A stretch of 64,000 nt of DNA from Paraburkholderia metrosideri (GCF_904848625.1 NZ_CAJHCP010000005.1:248001-312000), one strand, 5' to 3'. Shown: positions 1 through 8,273, numbered from the stretch's first letter. Numbers and translations: made by a program. Notes: generated from the letters alone by a model not told the origin.

Positions 1-49
1 GGCGGGTTGCCCGACCGGGATCTGTGCGTCATACAAGCAACTGCAGCGC

Positions 50-93
50 AAAAAGAGAAAGGCCGGCGCTGGCTTCTTCGCCACACGCCGGCC
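50..93 (-). terminator. Rho-independent terminator of the MHS symporter gene
   Basis: On the minus strand an 8-bp GC stem (GGCCGGCG at 86-93 pairing with 61-68) is followed by a T-rich stretch (51-60 read in reverse). It lies about 30 bases after the symporter stop codon. Nothing else is visible in the first 120 bases. Confidence 0.7.
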
Positions 94-121
94 CGATTCA
101 GCCGTGATTGTTTCGCGAGAT

Positions 122-1441
122 TCAGGCGATACCGCGGCCCGTTTTCATCTTTGCCGCGACGGCGACCGAGATCGCGCAACCAATCGCGAGATACGCCGCT
201 ACCGGATGCCACGAGCCGCCTGCAAAGCTGACCAGCGCCACCGCGATGAACGGCGTGAAGCCGCCGCCGACCACGCTCGCCACCTGGTAGCCGACGCCCG
301 CGCCGCTGTAGCGATACTCAGTGCCGAACAGTTCGGTGAACATCGGCTGCTGCACGCTGACCACCATGTCGTGCGCGACGTTGGCGAGCATCACCGCGAA
401 GACCACGATCCACACCGTCGAGCGCGCGTCGAGTGCGAGGAAGAACGGCACCGCGCTGAACATGCCGACCACTGCGCCGATGATGTACACGCGGCGGCGA
501 CCGAAGCGGTCCGCGAGCAACGCAAAGCAGGGAATCGTCACGCAGCTCAGTGCGCCGACCAACAGGCCGATCGTCAGGAAGAACTCGCGCGGCATGTGCA
601 GATTCGCGGTCGAGTAGTTCAGCGCGAACGCCGTCACGATGTACATCGTAAACAACTCGGCGAGACGCAATGCGATGATCAGCAGGAACGCTTTCGGATG
701 ACGGAGCAATGCTTCGACGATCGGCAGACGCACGCTGCGCTCTCCCTTCTTGCCGACCTTTTCGACGAACTCCTTCGACTCTTCCATGCTCGAGCGGATC
801 CACAGTGCGATCAGTACCAGCACCACGCTGAACAGGAACGGCAGACGCCAGCCCCAGCTCAGGAACGACTCGTTATCCATCGAGCGGCTGATGATCGCGA
901 CCAATCCCGTCGACAGCACGAGGCCCACGCCATAACCGACCTGTACGCCGCTGCTGTAGAACGCCTTCTTCTTCTCTGGCGCACTTTCGACCGCCATCAG
1001 TGCCGCACCGCCCCATTCGCCGCCGACCGCGAAGCCCTGGATCGCACGCAACGTGACGAGCAGAACGGGTGCCCACCAGCCGATGGTGGAGAAGGCCGGC
1101 AGCAGACCGATTGCAGCGGTCGACAGGCCCATCATCATCACGGTCAACACCAGCATGCGTTTGCGGCCGAGGCGGTCACCGTAATGGCCGAACACGAAGC
1201 CGCCAAGCGGGCGAAACAGGAAGCCGACGCCGAACGTCGCGAACGCAGCGAGCGTGCCCATTGCCGGGCTGACCTTCGGGAAAAACTCGGCGTTGAAAAC
1301 CAAAGCCGCGACGATCCCGTACAACAGAAAGTCGTACCAGTCGACCACGGCACCGATGAAACTGCCGAGTGCCGCCTTGCGCGCCTGGCTGCGCGTGGCG
1401 CGGTTGTCGCCCATGGTGGCGGTCGGGATGGTTGTGCTCAT
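122..1441 (-). CDS. MFS transporter, metabolite:H+ symporter (MHS) family
   Basis: This is an inner-membrane proton symporter of 439 residues with about 12 hydrophobic segments. The family hallmark motifs are visible: WYDFLLYG near residues 35-42 and GHYGDRLGRK near 85-94, the loop 2-3 signature of the major facilitator superfamily. MHS members such as ShiA, KgtP and ProP carry small carboxylates or osmolytes. An upstream in-frame start exists, but the ATG at 1441 has an AAGGAG site 8 bases ahead, so I chose it. The gene is divergent from a GntR regulator, and a candidate operator (1739-1757) lies between them. It probably imports the acid handled by the ThDP enzyme/CoA-transferase operon at 3.4-7.4 kb. 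The substrate is inferred from context only. Confidence 0.93.
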   Translation of the reverse strand: MSTTIPTATMGDNRATRSQARKAALGSFIGAVVDWYDFLLYGIVAALVFNAEFFPKVSPAMGTLAAFATFGVGFLFRPLGGFVFGHYGDRLGRKRMLVLTVMMMGLSTAAIGLLPAFSTIGWWAPVLLVTLRAIQGFAVGGEWGGAALMAVESAPEKKKAFYSSGVQVGYGVGLVLSTGLVAIISRSMDNESFLSWGWRLPFLFSVVLVLIALWIRSSMEESKEFVEKVGKKGERSVRLPIVEALLRHPKAFLLIIALRLAELFTMYIVTAFALNYSTANLHMPREFFLTIGLLVGALSCVTIPCFALLADRFGRRRVYIIGAVVGMFSAVPFFLALDARSTVWIVVFAVMLANVAHDMVVSVQQPMFTELFGTEYRYSGAGVGYQVASVVGGGFTPFIAVALVSFAGGSWHPVAAYLAIGCAISVAVAAKMKTGRGIA

Positions 1442-1738
1442 GACGAATGTCTCCTTGAAACTGGGGTTGCACGCGGGATCGGCCGACGCAGCCGGGGCAA
1501 AGGCCAACGCAAGGGACCGCGCCGCGCTCGATCCGTGCAGGATGTCCGGAAGATTAATGATGCGAGCCGAATCTCACAATCCGCATTCGGGTGAAATTGC
1601 GCGATCATCGCACGGAAGTGCGCGCATAGCGCGCGTTTTGCGCGTATACACCAAGCGCTGTGTGTTTGTCCGAGGCGACAAACCCATCGCGCTCGCCGCG
1701 TGCTAACGTTAGGAATCCATCCTGAAAACAACAGTTTC

Positions 1739-1757
1739 GTTGATATACTACATACGG
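1739..1757. promoter_or_regulatory. Candidate GntR/FCD operator, site 1
   Basis: The sequence GTTGATATACTACATACGG lies in the divergent space between the MHS symporter and the regulator. It matches the reverse complement of site 2 (2891-2907) at 15 of 17 positions, and site 3 (3053-3079) nearly as well. Shared core: TGATATAYYACATAC. Binding by the adjacent GntR protein is inference. Confidence 0.55.
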
Positions 1758-1826
1758 AATATTGAAAAATGCGGCGTTGCAGCATATGATTGAGTGATTC
1801 GTTCACTTAATCGTCCGGAGTTGCAA

Positions 1827-2051
1827 ATGGAGTTTGTGCCTCTCATGCTGTTCACCATTGCTGTTGTGGGTTTAGGCGCTGCCGCCACCGTTTTGTTGAC
1901 CGACTGGATTCCGCAGCCGGTTGCGCAACTGGCATCGCGACATGGCCGCTTTATTGGGCTGGGCGAGCAAGGTGACGAGGCAGCGCACGCGGTGTCGTAT
2001 CGCGCGCATGTTCAACCAGAGGCGATGAATGTCGTCAGAACTTCAAACTGA
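1827..2051 (+). CDS. Small hypothetical membrane protein overlapping the GntR gene start
   Basis: This 74-residue reading frame begins at an ATG with GGAG six bases upstream. Its first 25 residues are hydrophobic (MEFVPLMLFTIAVVGLG and onward), which looks like one membrane segment. The rest is polar and shows no motif I recognise. It overlaps the first 23 bases of the GntR regulator in another frame, so the two could be translationally coupled. It may instead be a chance frame in the regulator's leader. I cannot assign a function. Confidence 0.35.
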   Translation: MEFVPLMLFTIAVVGLGAAATVLLTDWIPQPVAQLASRHGRFIGLGEQGDEAAHAVSYRAHVQPEAMNVVRTSN

Positions 2052-2748
2052 AGCAGTGGCTACACCGCTGACCCTGTCATTGCAGCCCATCGGCGCGAGC
2101 GCGAGCTTGCGCGATCAGGCGTATGCGATGCTCCGCCAGGCGATTGCCGATGCGGACATCTACCGGAATCGTGAAGAAATCCGGCTCGACGAACGCGTGC
2201 TGAGCGAATCGCTCGGCGTGAGCCGAACGCCGGTGCGTGAAGCGATGACCTTGCTCGAACAGGAAGGTTTTTTGCGGATGGTGCCGCGGCGCGGCATCTA
2301 CATCGTGCGCAAGAGCAAGCGCGAAATTGTCGAGATGATCCAGATGTGGGCGGCGCTTGAAAGCATGGCGGCGCGGCTTGCCACGCTGCATGCAACGGAC
2401 GACGAAATCGCCCGTCTGCGCCACATGTTCGACAATTTCCGCGACGCTACCCCGGCCGAGCATATTGCCGAATATTCGGACGCCAATATCGCGTTTCATC
2501 AGGCCATCGTCGAGTTGTCGAAGTCGCAGATCATCCTCGACACGATCAAGAACATTTTCATTCACGTGCGCGCGATTCGTCGCATGACGATTTCGCAGAG
2601 CGACCGTGCGTCGCGTTCGATCGTCGATCATCTGCGGATTATCGAGGCGTTGGAGAAACGGGATACGGAACTGGCCGAGCGTCTGACTCGTCAACATTCG
2701 CTCGATCTTGCTGCGTTTGTCGAAGCGAATTGCGATTTTCTGGACTGA
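2029..2748 (+). CDS. GntR-family transcriptional regulator, FadR/FCD subfamily
   Basis: This DNA-binding regulator has 239 residues, typical for the FCD subfamily. The winged helix-turn-helix spans about residues 25-95 and contains the usual LSESLGVSRTPVREAM sequence. The C-terminal FCD ligand domain runs from about 100 to 230. It shows the helix with Asp151 and His157 (DANIAFH) and a later DHLRI histidine, which in this family bind a metal and help hold a carboxylic acid effector. The gene is divergent from the symporter and upstream of the ThDP enzyme operon, and near-identical palindromes lie in both intergenic regions. It probably represses both in response to the imported acid. A strong terminator follows it. 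Confidence 0.93.
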   Translation: MSSELQTEAVATPLTLSLQPIGASASLRDQAYAMLRQAIADADIYRNREEIRLDERVLSESLGVSRTPVREAMTLLEQEGFLRMVPRRGIYIVRKSKREIVEMIQMWAALESMAARLATLHATDDEIARLRHMFDNFRDATPAEHIAEYSDANIAFHQAIVELSKSQIILDTIKNIFIHVRAIRRMTISQSDRASRSIVDHLRIIEALEKRDTELAERLTRQHSLDLAAFVEANCDFLD

Positions 2749-2790
2749 CGGTTGAGGGCGATGTGAGGGGTTGAGCGAGCCGACGATCGG

Positions 2791-2827
2791 AAAGGCCCGC
2801 AGTGTGAAAACACTGCGGGCCTTTTTG
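2791..2827 (+). terminator. Rho-independent terminator of the GntR gene
   Basis: A 13-bp perfect stem (GGCCCGCAGTGTG and its complement around AAAA) is followed by CTTTTTG. It separates the regulator from the downstream operon, so that operon needs its own promoter. Confidence 0.88.
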
Positions 2828-2890
2828 CTTTGGCGCGGTGCCGCAGACAGGATTCCGGATAAACCCTTGCTTGACGGTCTTAAAAATATG

Positions 2891-2907
2891 GTATGTGATA
2901 TATCAAC
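2891..2907. promoter_or_regulatory. Candidate GntR/FCD operator, site 2
   Basis: GTATGTGATATATCAAC lies in the 590-bp gap ahead of the ThDP enzyme gene. Read in reverse it is GTTGATATATCACATAC, which matches site 1 with two mismatches. Confidence 0.55.
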
Positions 2908-3052
2908 ATCGGAGTGGATGAGTTGGTGGCCTGGTGGTTTCCCTTGGAATGCCGTTGCGTTGTTCGGGAATTTCTCTCGAAAGCCTTATTTGGTAAGCCT
3001 CACAGCTGTGAATCCGGTGCAGTAAAACCGCGTGAAATCGGCCTTGCCTGAA

Positions 3053-3079
3053 TGTGATATATCACATACGGTATGTATC
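3053..3079. promoter_or_regulatory. Candidate GntR/FCD operator, site 3 (two overlapping palindromes)
   Basis: The perfect palindrome TGTGATATATCACA overlaps a second one, ACATACGGTATGT, centred on a G. The first half repeats the core of sites 1 and 2. It lies about 340 bases upstream of the ThDP enzyme start and directly before the 49-bp repeats, so it is likely near the operon promoter. Confidence 0.6.
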
Positions 3080-3180
3080 TGGTGAGGTGGATGGGGATGA
3101 CATTCGATGTGTTTCGATGCGTCTGTCGATAAGTGGTTGCACAACCGGGTGGGCAGCAACAACTTTCATGGGATCGGGGT

Positions 3181-3405
3181 TGGGTGGCGCAGCGCTAACT
3201 TTGGTCGATGGCTTTGCATGGGGCTGGAGTGGGCGCTAAAGCGCTAACTCAGGTCGACAGCGTTGCATGGGGTGGGAGTAAGCGCCAAAGCGCTAACTCC
3301 CACCGACAGCGTTGCAGGGGGTGGGAGTAAGCGCTAAAGCGCTAACTCCCACCGACAGCTTTGCATGGGACCTGAGTAAGCGCTAAAGCGCTAACTCAGG
3401 TCGAC
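3181..3405. repeat. 49-bp tandem repeat with covarying hairpins, five units
   Basis: The element GCGCTAACT recurs at 3192, 3241, 3290, 3339 and 3388, a constant spacing of 49 bases. Each unit has a hairpin-like core AAGCGCTAAAGCGCTAACT flanked by complementary arms and linked by a GACAGCGTTGCATG-like spacer. The flanking arms change in pairs: GGTGGGAGT with ACTCCCACC in units 3 and 4, ACCTGAGT with ACTCAGGT in unit 5. The first unit is degenerate. The array stops only 14 bases before the ATG of the ThDP enzyme and just before its ribosome-binding site (AGGAGA), so it probably lies in the 5' leader. Confidence 0.85.
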
Positions 3406-3418
3406 ACAGGAGACAACC

Positions 3419-5218
3419 ATGTCAGCAGTTGTTTCATCCTTGACCCCAGACACAAACAGCACAAACAGCACAAACAGCACAAACAGCACAAACACCACCA
3501 CCGCCGACGACACGCTCAGGCAAAAGACGCGTAATGCCGGCGTCATCTCCGGCGGCCACCTGGTGGCGAAGGCGCTGAAAAACGAAGGCGTCGATACGAT
3601 CTTCACGCTGTGCGGCGGCCACATCATCGATATTTACGATGGCTGTGTCGACGAAGGAATTCGCATCATCGACGTGCGGCACGAACAGGTGGCCGCGCAC
3701 GCTGCCGACGGTTACGCGCGTCAGACCGGCAAGCTCGGCTGCGTAGTCACAACCGCAGGCCCAGGCTGCACGAATGCGGTGACCGGCATCGCGACCGCGT
3801 TCCGTTCGGAAAGCCCGATCTTGCATATCGGCGGACAAGGCGCACTCACCCAGCACAAGATGGGCTCGCTGCAAGACCTGCCGCACGTCGACATCATGGC
3901 GCCGATCACGAAATTCGCCGCCAGCGTGTCAAGCACCGAGCGCGTCGCGGACATGATCTCGATGGCCGCGCGCGAATGCTTCAACGGCGCACCGGGTCCG
4001 TCGTATCTCGAGATCCCGCGCGACGTGCTCGACCGCGAAGTCGACCTGACGCGCGCTGTGATTCCTCAGCCAGGCCAATATCGGGCCTCGACAAAATCGG
4101 TCGGCGATCCGCGCGATATCGAAAAACTCGCGGACATCCTCGTGAATTCGGAGCGCCCCGCGATTCTTTATGGGCAGCAGGTGTGGACCGCGCGCGGTCA
4201 TGAAGAAGCCGTCGCATTGCTGCGTGGCCTCGACATCCCCGGCTATTTCAACGGCGCGAGCCGCGGGCTATTGCCGCCGGGCGATCCGCATCATTTCGAC
4301 CGTACGCGTTCGCAGGCCTTTGCGAATGCGGATGTGCTGATCGTCGTCGGTACGCCGTTCGATTTCCGTATGGGCTACGGCAAGCGCATCAGCAAAGAAC
4401 TCACGCTGGTGCAGATCGACATGGATTACCGGACGGTCGGCAAGAATCGCGATATCGATCTCGGCCTGGTCGGCGATCCGGGCGCCATTCTGGCGGCGGT
4501 GTTGCAGGCCGCGAGCGGTCGTCTGAAGGATGACAAACGTCAGGCGCGCCGCAAGTGGATGGCGCAGTTGCAGGACGCCGAAGCCACCGCGACCGACAAG
4601 CTGATGCCGCTTTTCAAATCGAATAGCACACCGATTCATCCCTATCGCGTCGCCTACGAACTCAACGAGTTTCTCTCCGACGACACCGTTTATATCGGCG
4701 ATGGCGGCGATGTCGTGACGATTTCCGCGCAAGCGGTGCGTCCGCGCCGTCCCGGCCAGTGGATGGACCCCGGCGCGCTCGGCTCGCTCGGCGTCGGTAC
4801 GGGCTTCGCACTCGCGGCCAAACTCGCACACCCGCAGAAAGAAGTGTTGTGCTATTACGGCGACGGCTCGTTCGGCATGACCGCGTTCGACATGGAAACC
4901 GCGAACCGCTTCGGCGCGCCGTATCTCGCGGTCATCGGCAATAACTCGGCGATGAACCAGATCCGCTACGGTCAGCTAGCCAAATACGGCGAAGAACGCG
5001 GCAATGTCGGCAACCTGCTGAGCGACGTGCCATTCAGCAAGTTCGCTGAAATGCTCGGCGGCCACGGCGAAGAAGTGCGTGATCCTGCACAGATAGCCGG
5101 CGCATTGCAACGCGCCCGCGAAGCGATTCACCGCACTGGACGATCGGCGGTGGTCAACATCTGGGTCGATCCGCGCGAGTACGCACCCGGAACGAAAAAC
5201 CAGACCATGTACAAATAA
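3419..5218 (+). CDS. Thiamine-diphosphate-dependent enzyme, oxalyl-CoA decarboxylase / 2-hydroxyacyl-CoA lyase-like
   Basis: This is a 599-residue ThDP enzyme of the acetolactate synthase superfamily. The N-terminal domain carries the activating glutamate in RHEQVAAHAADGYA (Glu89). The C-terminal domain has the metal/ThDP motif GDGSFGM near residue 480, ending in GNNS near 507. It lies 24 bases ahead of an Frc-type CoA-transferase, so a CoA thioester substrate is likely: oxalyl-CoA or a 2-hydroxyacyl-CoA. Where Oxalobacter OXC has a GGIYKG-type active-site loop, this protein has NSAMNQIRYGQ, so I do not name it oxc. The first 30 residues include a TNS repeat encoded by a minisatellite. The ATG has AGGAG upstream. 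Acetolactate synthase-like activity remains possible. Confidence 0.85.
   Translation: MSAVVSSLTPDTNSTNSTNSTNSTNTTTADDTLRQKTRNAGVISGGHLVAKALKNEGVDTIFTLCGGHIIDIYDGCVDEGIRIIDVRHEQVAAHAADGYARQTGKLGCVVTTAGPGCTNAVTGIATAFRSESPILHIGGQGALTQHKMGSLQDLPHVDIMAPITKFAASVSSTERVADMISMAARECFNGAPGPSYLEIPRDVLDREVDLTRAVIPQPGQYRASTKSVGDPRDIEKLADILVNSERPAILYGQQVWTARGHEEAVALLRGLDIPGYFNGASRGLLPPGDPHHFDRTRSQAFANADVLIVVGTPFDFRMGYGKRISKELTLVQIDMDYRTVGKNRDIDLGLVGDPGAILAAVLQAASGRLKDDKRQARRKWMAQLQDAEATATDKLMPLFKSNSTPIHPYRVAYELNEFLSDDTVYIGDGGDVVTISAQAVRPRRPGQWMDPGALGSLGVGTGFALAAKLAHPQKEVLCYYGDGSFGMTAFDMETANRFGAPYLAVIGNNSAMNQIRYGQLAKYGEERGNVGNLLSDVPFSKFAEMLGGHGEEVRDPAQIAGALQRAREAIHRTGRSAVVNIWVDPREYAPGTKNQTMYK
3452..3496 (+). 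repeat. 9-bp coding minisatellite in the ThDP enzyme
   Basis: ACAAACAGC is repeated four times, followed by one variant copy (ACAAACACC), encoding Thr-Asn-Ser repeats at residues 12-26. Copy changes would stay in frame and lengthen or shorten an apparently disordered N-terminus. Confidence 0.9.
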
Positions 5219-5242
5219 GCCGCAGTTTTCAGGAGACACGAC

Positions 5243-6490
5243 ATGAGCAAAGCACTCGACGGTGTGCGCATTCTCGACTTCACGCACGTGCAATCGGGCC
5301 CGACCTGCACGCAATTGCTGGCGTGGTTCGGTGCGGATGTGATCAAGGTGGAGCGGGCTGGCGCAGGCGATATCACGCGTGAACAACTGCGCGATATTCC
5401 CGACGTGGACAGCCTGTACTTCACCATGCTCAATCACAACAAGCGTTCAGTCACGATCGATACGAAGAACCCGGAAGGCAAGCAGGTTCTCGAAGCGCTG
5501 ATCCAGAAATGCGATGTGCTGGTCGAGAACTTTGCGCCGGGCGCGCTGGATCGTATGGGATTCACGTGGGAGCGGATCCAGGAGTTGAATCCGCAAATGA
5601 TCGTAGCGTCAGTGAAGGGCTTCGGCCCTGGGCCATACGAAGATTGCAAGGTCTACGAGAATGTCGCGCAATGCGCGGGCGGCGCGGCATCGACCACCGG
5701 GTTCGACGACGGGCCGCCCGTCGTGACTGGCGCGCAGATCGGTGACAGCGGTACGGGTTTGCATCTGGCGTTAGGCATTGTCACCGCGTTGTATCAGCGC
5801 ACGCATACCGGTCGCGGACAGCGTGTACTCGCCGCGATGCAGGATGGCGTACTTAACCTGTGTCGCGTGAAATTGCGTGATCAGCAGCGGCTCGATCGCA
5901 CCGGCACGATGAAAGAGTATCCGCAATATCCGAATGGGAAGTTCGGTGAAGCAGTGCCGCGCTCGGGCAATGCGTCGGGCGGCGGTCAGCCGGGCTGGAT
6001 TCTGAAGTGCAAGGGTTGGGAGACGGACCCGAACGCCTATATCTACTTCATCACGCAGGCGCCGGTGTGGGCGAAGATCTGCAACGTGATCGGCAAGGAA
6101 GAGTGGGCGACGGACCCGGACTATGCGACGCCTGCCGCGCGTTTGCCGCATCTGAAGGATATCTTCGCCGAGATCGAACGCTGGACGATGACCAAGACCA
6201 AGTTCGAAGCGATGCAGATTCTCAACAAGTACGACATTCCGTGCGGCCCGATTCTGTCGATGAAAGAAATCGCTGAGGAACCTTCGCTGCGCAAAACAGG
6301 CACGATCGTCGAAGTGGATCATCCGACACGCGGTAAGTATCTGACCGTGGGCAATCCGATCAAACTCTCTGACAGTCCCACCGAAGTCAAACGCTCGCCA
6401 CTACTCGGCGAACATACTGACGAAGTGATGGCCGAACTCGGTTATTCGGTCGAGCAGATCAGTGCGTTGCGGACTGCCGGCGCGATCTAG
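5243..6490 (+). CDS. frc: Formyl-CoA:oxalate CoA-transferase-like, class III CoA-transferase
   Basis: This 415-residue cytosolic enzyme moves CoA between carboxylic acids. It closely resembles Oxalobacter formigenes Frc as I remember that sequence: [14 protein letters not shown] at the N-terminus, [45 protein letters not shown], the GDSGTG segment carrying the catalytic aspartate (about residue 168), the glycine loop ASGGGQPGW and [10 protein letters not shown] near the C-terminus. The family normally activates oxalate with formyl-CoA. It follows the ThDP enzyme by 24 bases, has GGAG ahead of the ATG, and precedes an FAH-family gene. The symbol rests on family likeness. A related acid such as a 2-hydroxyacid could be the true acceptor, given the unusual ThDP partner. 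Confidence 0.88.
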   Translation: MSKALDGVRILDFTHVQSGPTCTQLLAWFGADVIKVERAGAGDITREQLRDIPDVDSLYFTMLNHNKRSVTIDTKNPEGKQVLEALIQKCDVLVENFAPGALDRMGFTWERIQELNPQMIVASVKGFGPGPYEDCKVYENVAQCAGGAASTTGFDDGPPVVTGAQIGDSGTGLHLALGIVTALYQRTHTGRGQRVLAAMQDGVLNLCRVKLRDQQRLDRTGTMKEYPQYPNGKFGEAVPRSGNASGGGQPGWILKCKGWETDPNAYIYFITQAPVWAKICNVIGKEEWATDPDYATPAARLPHLKDIFAEIERWTMTKTKFEAMQILNKYDIPCGPILSMKEIAEEPSLRKTGTIVEVDHPTRGKYLTVGNPIKLSDSPTEVKRSPLLGEHTDEVMAELGYSVEQISALRTAGAI

Positions 6491-6553
6491 CACCCACTCG
6501 TGCAGACCATCGTCAATGAAGCAGGTCGAGCCGAAGCGCTCAAGGAGCGATGT

Positions 6554-7366
6554 ATGGATACGTGGATGCGGTTCAGGTCGAACGATGGCGACATCGTATT
6601 CGGTCGTGTAGAAGGTGGTTATCTGCACGAATACAAAAGTCTCGATCAGCCGGTGCCGACCGGTGCAGTGCTGTCAACGCGGGTGCTGACACCGCTCGCG
6701 CCTTGTGCGCCCGGCAAGGTCGTCGCGCTATGGAACAACTATCACGCGTTGGCGGCGAAGCTCGACAAACCGGTGCCTGCGCATCCGCTCTTTCTGCTCA
6801 AACCCGCAGGCTCGGTAATCGGAGCAGGCGAGCCGATTCGCCGGCCGGCCGGCTACGCAGGCAAGATTGTCTACGAAGGTGAACTCGGCATTGTGATCGG
6901 ACGACGCTGCCGCAATGCGAGTGTTGAAGAGGCAGCTGATGCGATCTTCGGTTACACGCTTATCAATGACGTGACAGCCGCCGATCTGCTGAACGAGAAT
7001 CCGCATTTCCCACAATGGTGTCGCGCGAAAGGCTTCGATACGTTCTGCTGTATCGGGCCGAGTATCGTCTCCGGTTTCGAGTGGCAGCAAGCGCATCTGG
7101 TCACGATGCTGGATGACGTCGAACGGCAGAACTATCCACTTGACGATATGGTGTTCTCTCCTGCTGAGCAGGTCAGTCTCATCTCGCAGGACCTCACGTT
7201 CGAGCCGGGCGATGTCATTGCGTGCGGCACGTCGGTTGGGGTTGGATCGATCAAGGAGGGCGCGACGGTGTCGATTACGATCAAGGGAATCGGCACGCTC
7301 AGTAACACGTTGATCGCCGCAGGCGCAACGGCGGCTGCACACGCGGAGCGGGCCGCGGCAGTCTGA
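6554..7366 (+). CDS. Fumarylacetoacetate hydrolase (FAH) family protein
   Basis: This 270-residue enzyme belongs to the metal-dependent FAH superfamily (acylpyruvate hydrolases, hydratases, oxaloacetate decarboxylases). The metal ligands are recognisable in YEGELGIVIG (about residues 105-114) and in NDVTAADL (about 138). I chose the ATG at 6554 because AAGGAG sits six bases ahead of it; longer starts at 6500 and an out-of-frame ATG at 6550 lack this. It is the third gene of the ThDP enzyme/CoA-transferase operon, 63 bases after the transferase. Family members cleave C-C bonds of 2-oxo or 1,3-dicarbonyl acids, so it may process the carbonyl product of the pathway. The substrate is unknown. Confidence 0.88.
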   Translation: MDTWMRFRSNDGDIVFGRVEGGYLHEYKSLDQPVPTGAVLSTRVLTPLAPCAPGKVVALWNNYHALAAKLDKPVPAHPLFLLKPAGSVIGAGEPIRRPAGYAGKIVYEGELGIVIGRRCRNASVEEAADAIFGYTLINDVTAADLLNENPHFPQWCRAKGFDTFCCIGPSIVSGFEWQQAHLVTMLDDVERQNYPLDDMVFSPAEQVSLISQDLTFEPGDVIACGTSVGVGSIKEGATVSITIKGIGTLSNTLIAAGATAAAHAERAAAV

Positions 7367-7422
7367 GCGGAGTTGGCGATTTATCGGCTACACGTCGTCG
7401 CATCGAAACACGGGGGGCAGGC

Positions 7423-8211
7423 ATGCCGCGAGGGTCTGACAGTACAGTGTGGATGGACATCTGTTCTCGGCTCGGGCCGGATTTCGGTGCGGTACTCGTT
7501 TCTGCGTTGATTGCGGCGATGGCCTTTGGGCTGGTTGTTGCGCTTGCTTCTGTTATCACACGCAGCTTCGACTGGAGATCGACGCGCCGCGCGCATCTCG
7601 CGGCAATGCTGGGCGGCAGCACTGGATTCGCTTTCTTGTCCGGCGCCTTTGTACTTTATCTATCTTCGTCGGCTTGGACAGAGAGCGAGCGCTTCGAGCT
7701 CTATAGTGCAGTATTTATGGGTGCACTGGCTTTTGCGGCTTCCACGATTGCCTTCTGCAAATTGTGCGGTGCGTTCTCTTTGAAGAGGGCGGCGCGTCCA
7801 GGCCATAACGTCGTCAATCTGTTCGCGATCCTGCTAGGCGGCTGGCTCGGTTATGGATTCGTGACCGAACAGGCGCAGCCATTCGGACTTGCCGCGTTAA
7901 TCGCAGCAAGTGCATTGGCGTGTGCGATCGGCGTCCATCTGACGACGAGTTGCGAGTATGACGGCGGGCACGCACTCGCAGCCGGCAAGCAAGGACTCAT
8001 GGCTTGTATCGAATGGCATGGGGGAGACGAACCGGCGTGGGTACTACGCGAAATAACGCCTGGAAATGTACGCGCGGCAGCATATCGACACCGCCGTGAC
8101 TGGCATAAAAGCAATAGTAGAAATGACGGTACAGGCGCGGCGGGGCGCTCCAGATCCAGAGTATGTAGCCATCGCCGGTTGACTCAATTCTCGACGCGTC
8201 GTCGGCTATGA
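7423..8211 (+). CDS. PntB-like membrane fragment (transhydrogenase beta N-terminus-like), possibly decayed
   Basis: This 262-residue frame starts with a purine-rich site (GGGGGGCAGG) before the ATG. About 180 residues form five hydrophobic segments. The stretch FELYSAVFMGALAFAASTIAFCKLCG, followed by a PGH-N-V-V-N loop, resembles the membrane domain of NAD(P) transhydrogenase subunit beta, where GALTFTGS-x-x-AFGKL is usual. The glycine/threonine core is changed here, and there is no NADP-binding domain III. The last 60 residues are arginine/serine-rich and look like out-of-gene translation. No pntA is nearby. It could be a diverged small membrane protein or a decaying gene fragment. Confidence 0.45.
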   Translation: MPRGSDSTVWMDICSRLGPDFGAVLVSALIAAMAFGLVVALASVITRSFDWRSTRRAHLAAMLGGSTGFAFLSGAFVLYLSSSAWTESERFELYSAVFMGALAFAASTIAFCKLCGAFSLKRAARPGHNVVNLFAILLGGWLGYGFVTEQAQPFGLAALIAASALACAIGVHLTTSCEYDGGHALAAGKQGLMACIEWHGGDEPAWVLREITPGNVRAAAYRHRRDWHKSNSRNDGTGAAGRSRSRVCSHRRLTQFSTRRRL

Positions 8212-8273
8212 ACGCGCACACCGGCCAGGTAACAAGTGCTCTGGGTGACGGGATCGCAATCCCGCCGCTACAG

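Noticed and set aside
104..1594. 496-codon plus-strand frame at the left edge
   Set aside because: It is antisense to the MHS symporter, has Arg/His/Ala-rich composition without any domain, and is a GC-rich shadow.
3181..3405. CRISPR array
   Set aside because: The units are contiguous 49-bp tandem copies with near-identical linkers and no unique spacers; no cas genes are present.
3419..5218. Naming the ThDP enzyme oxc outright
   Set aside because: The active-site loop near residue 507 differs from Oxalobacter OXC, so the name would overstate the evidence.
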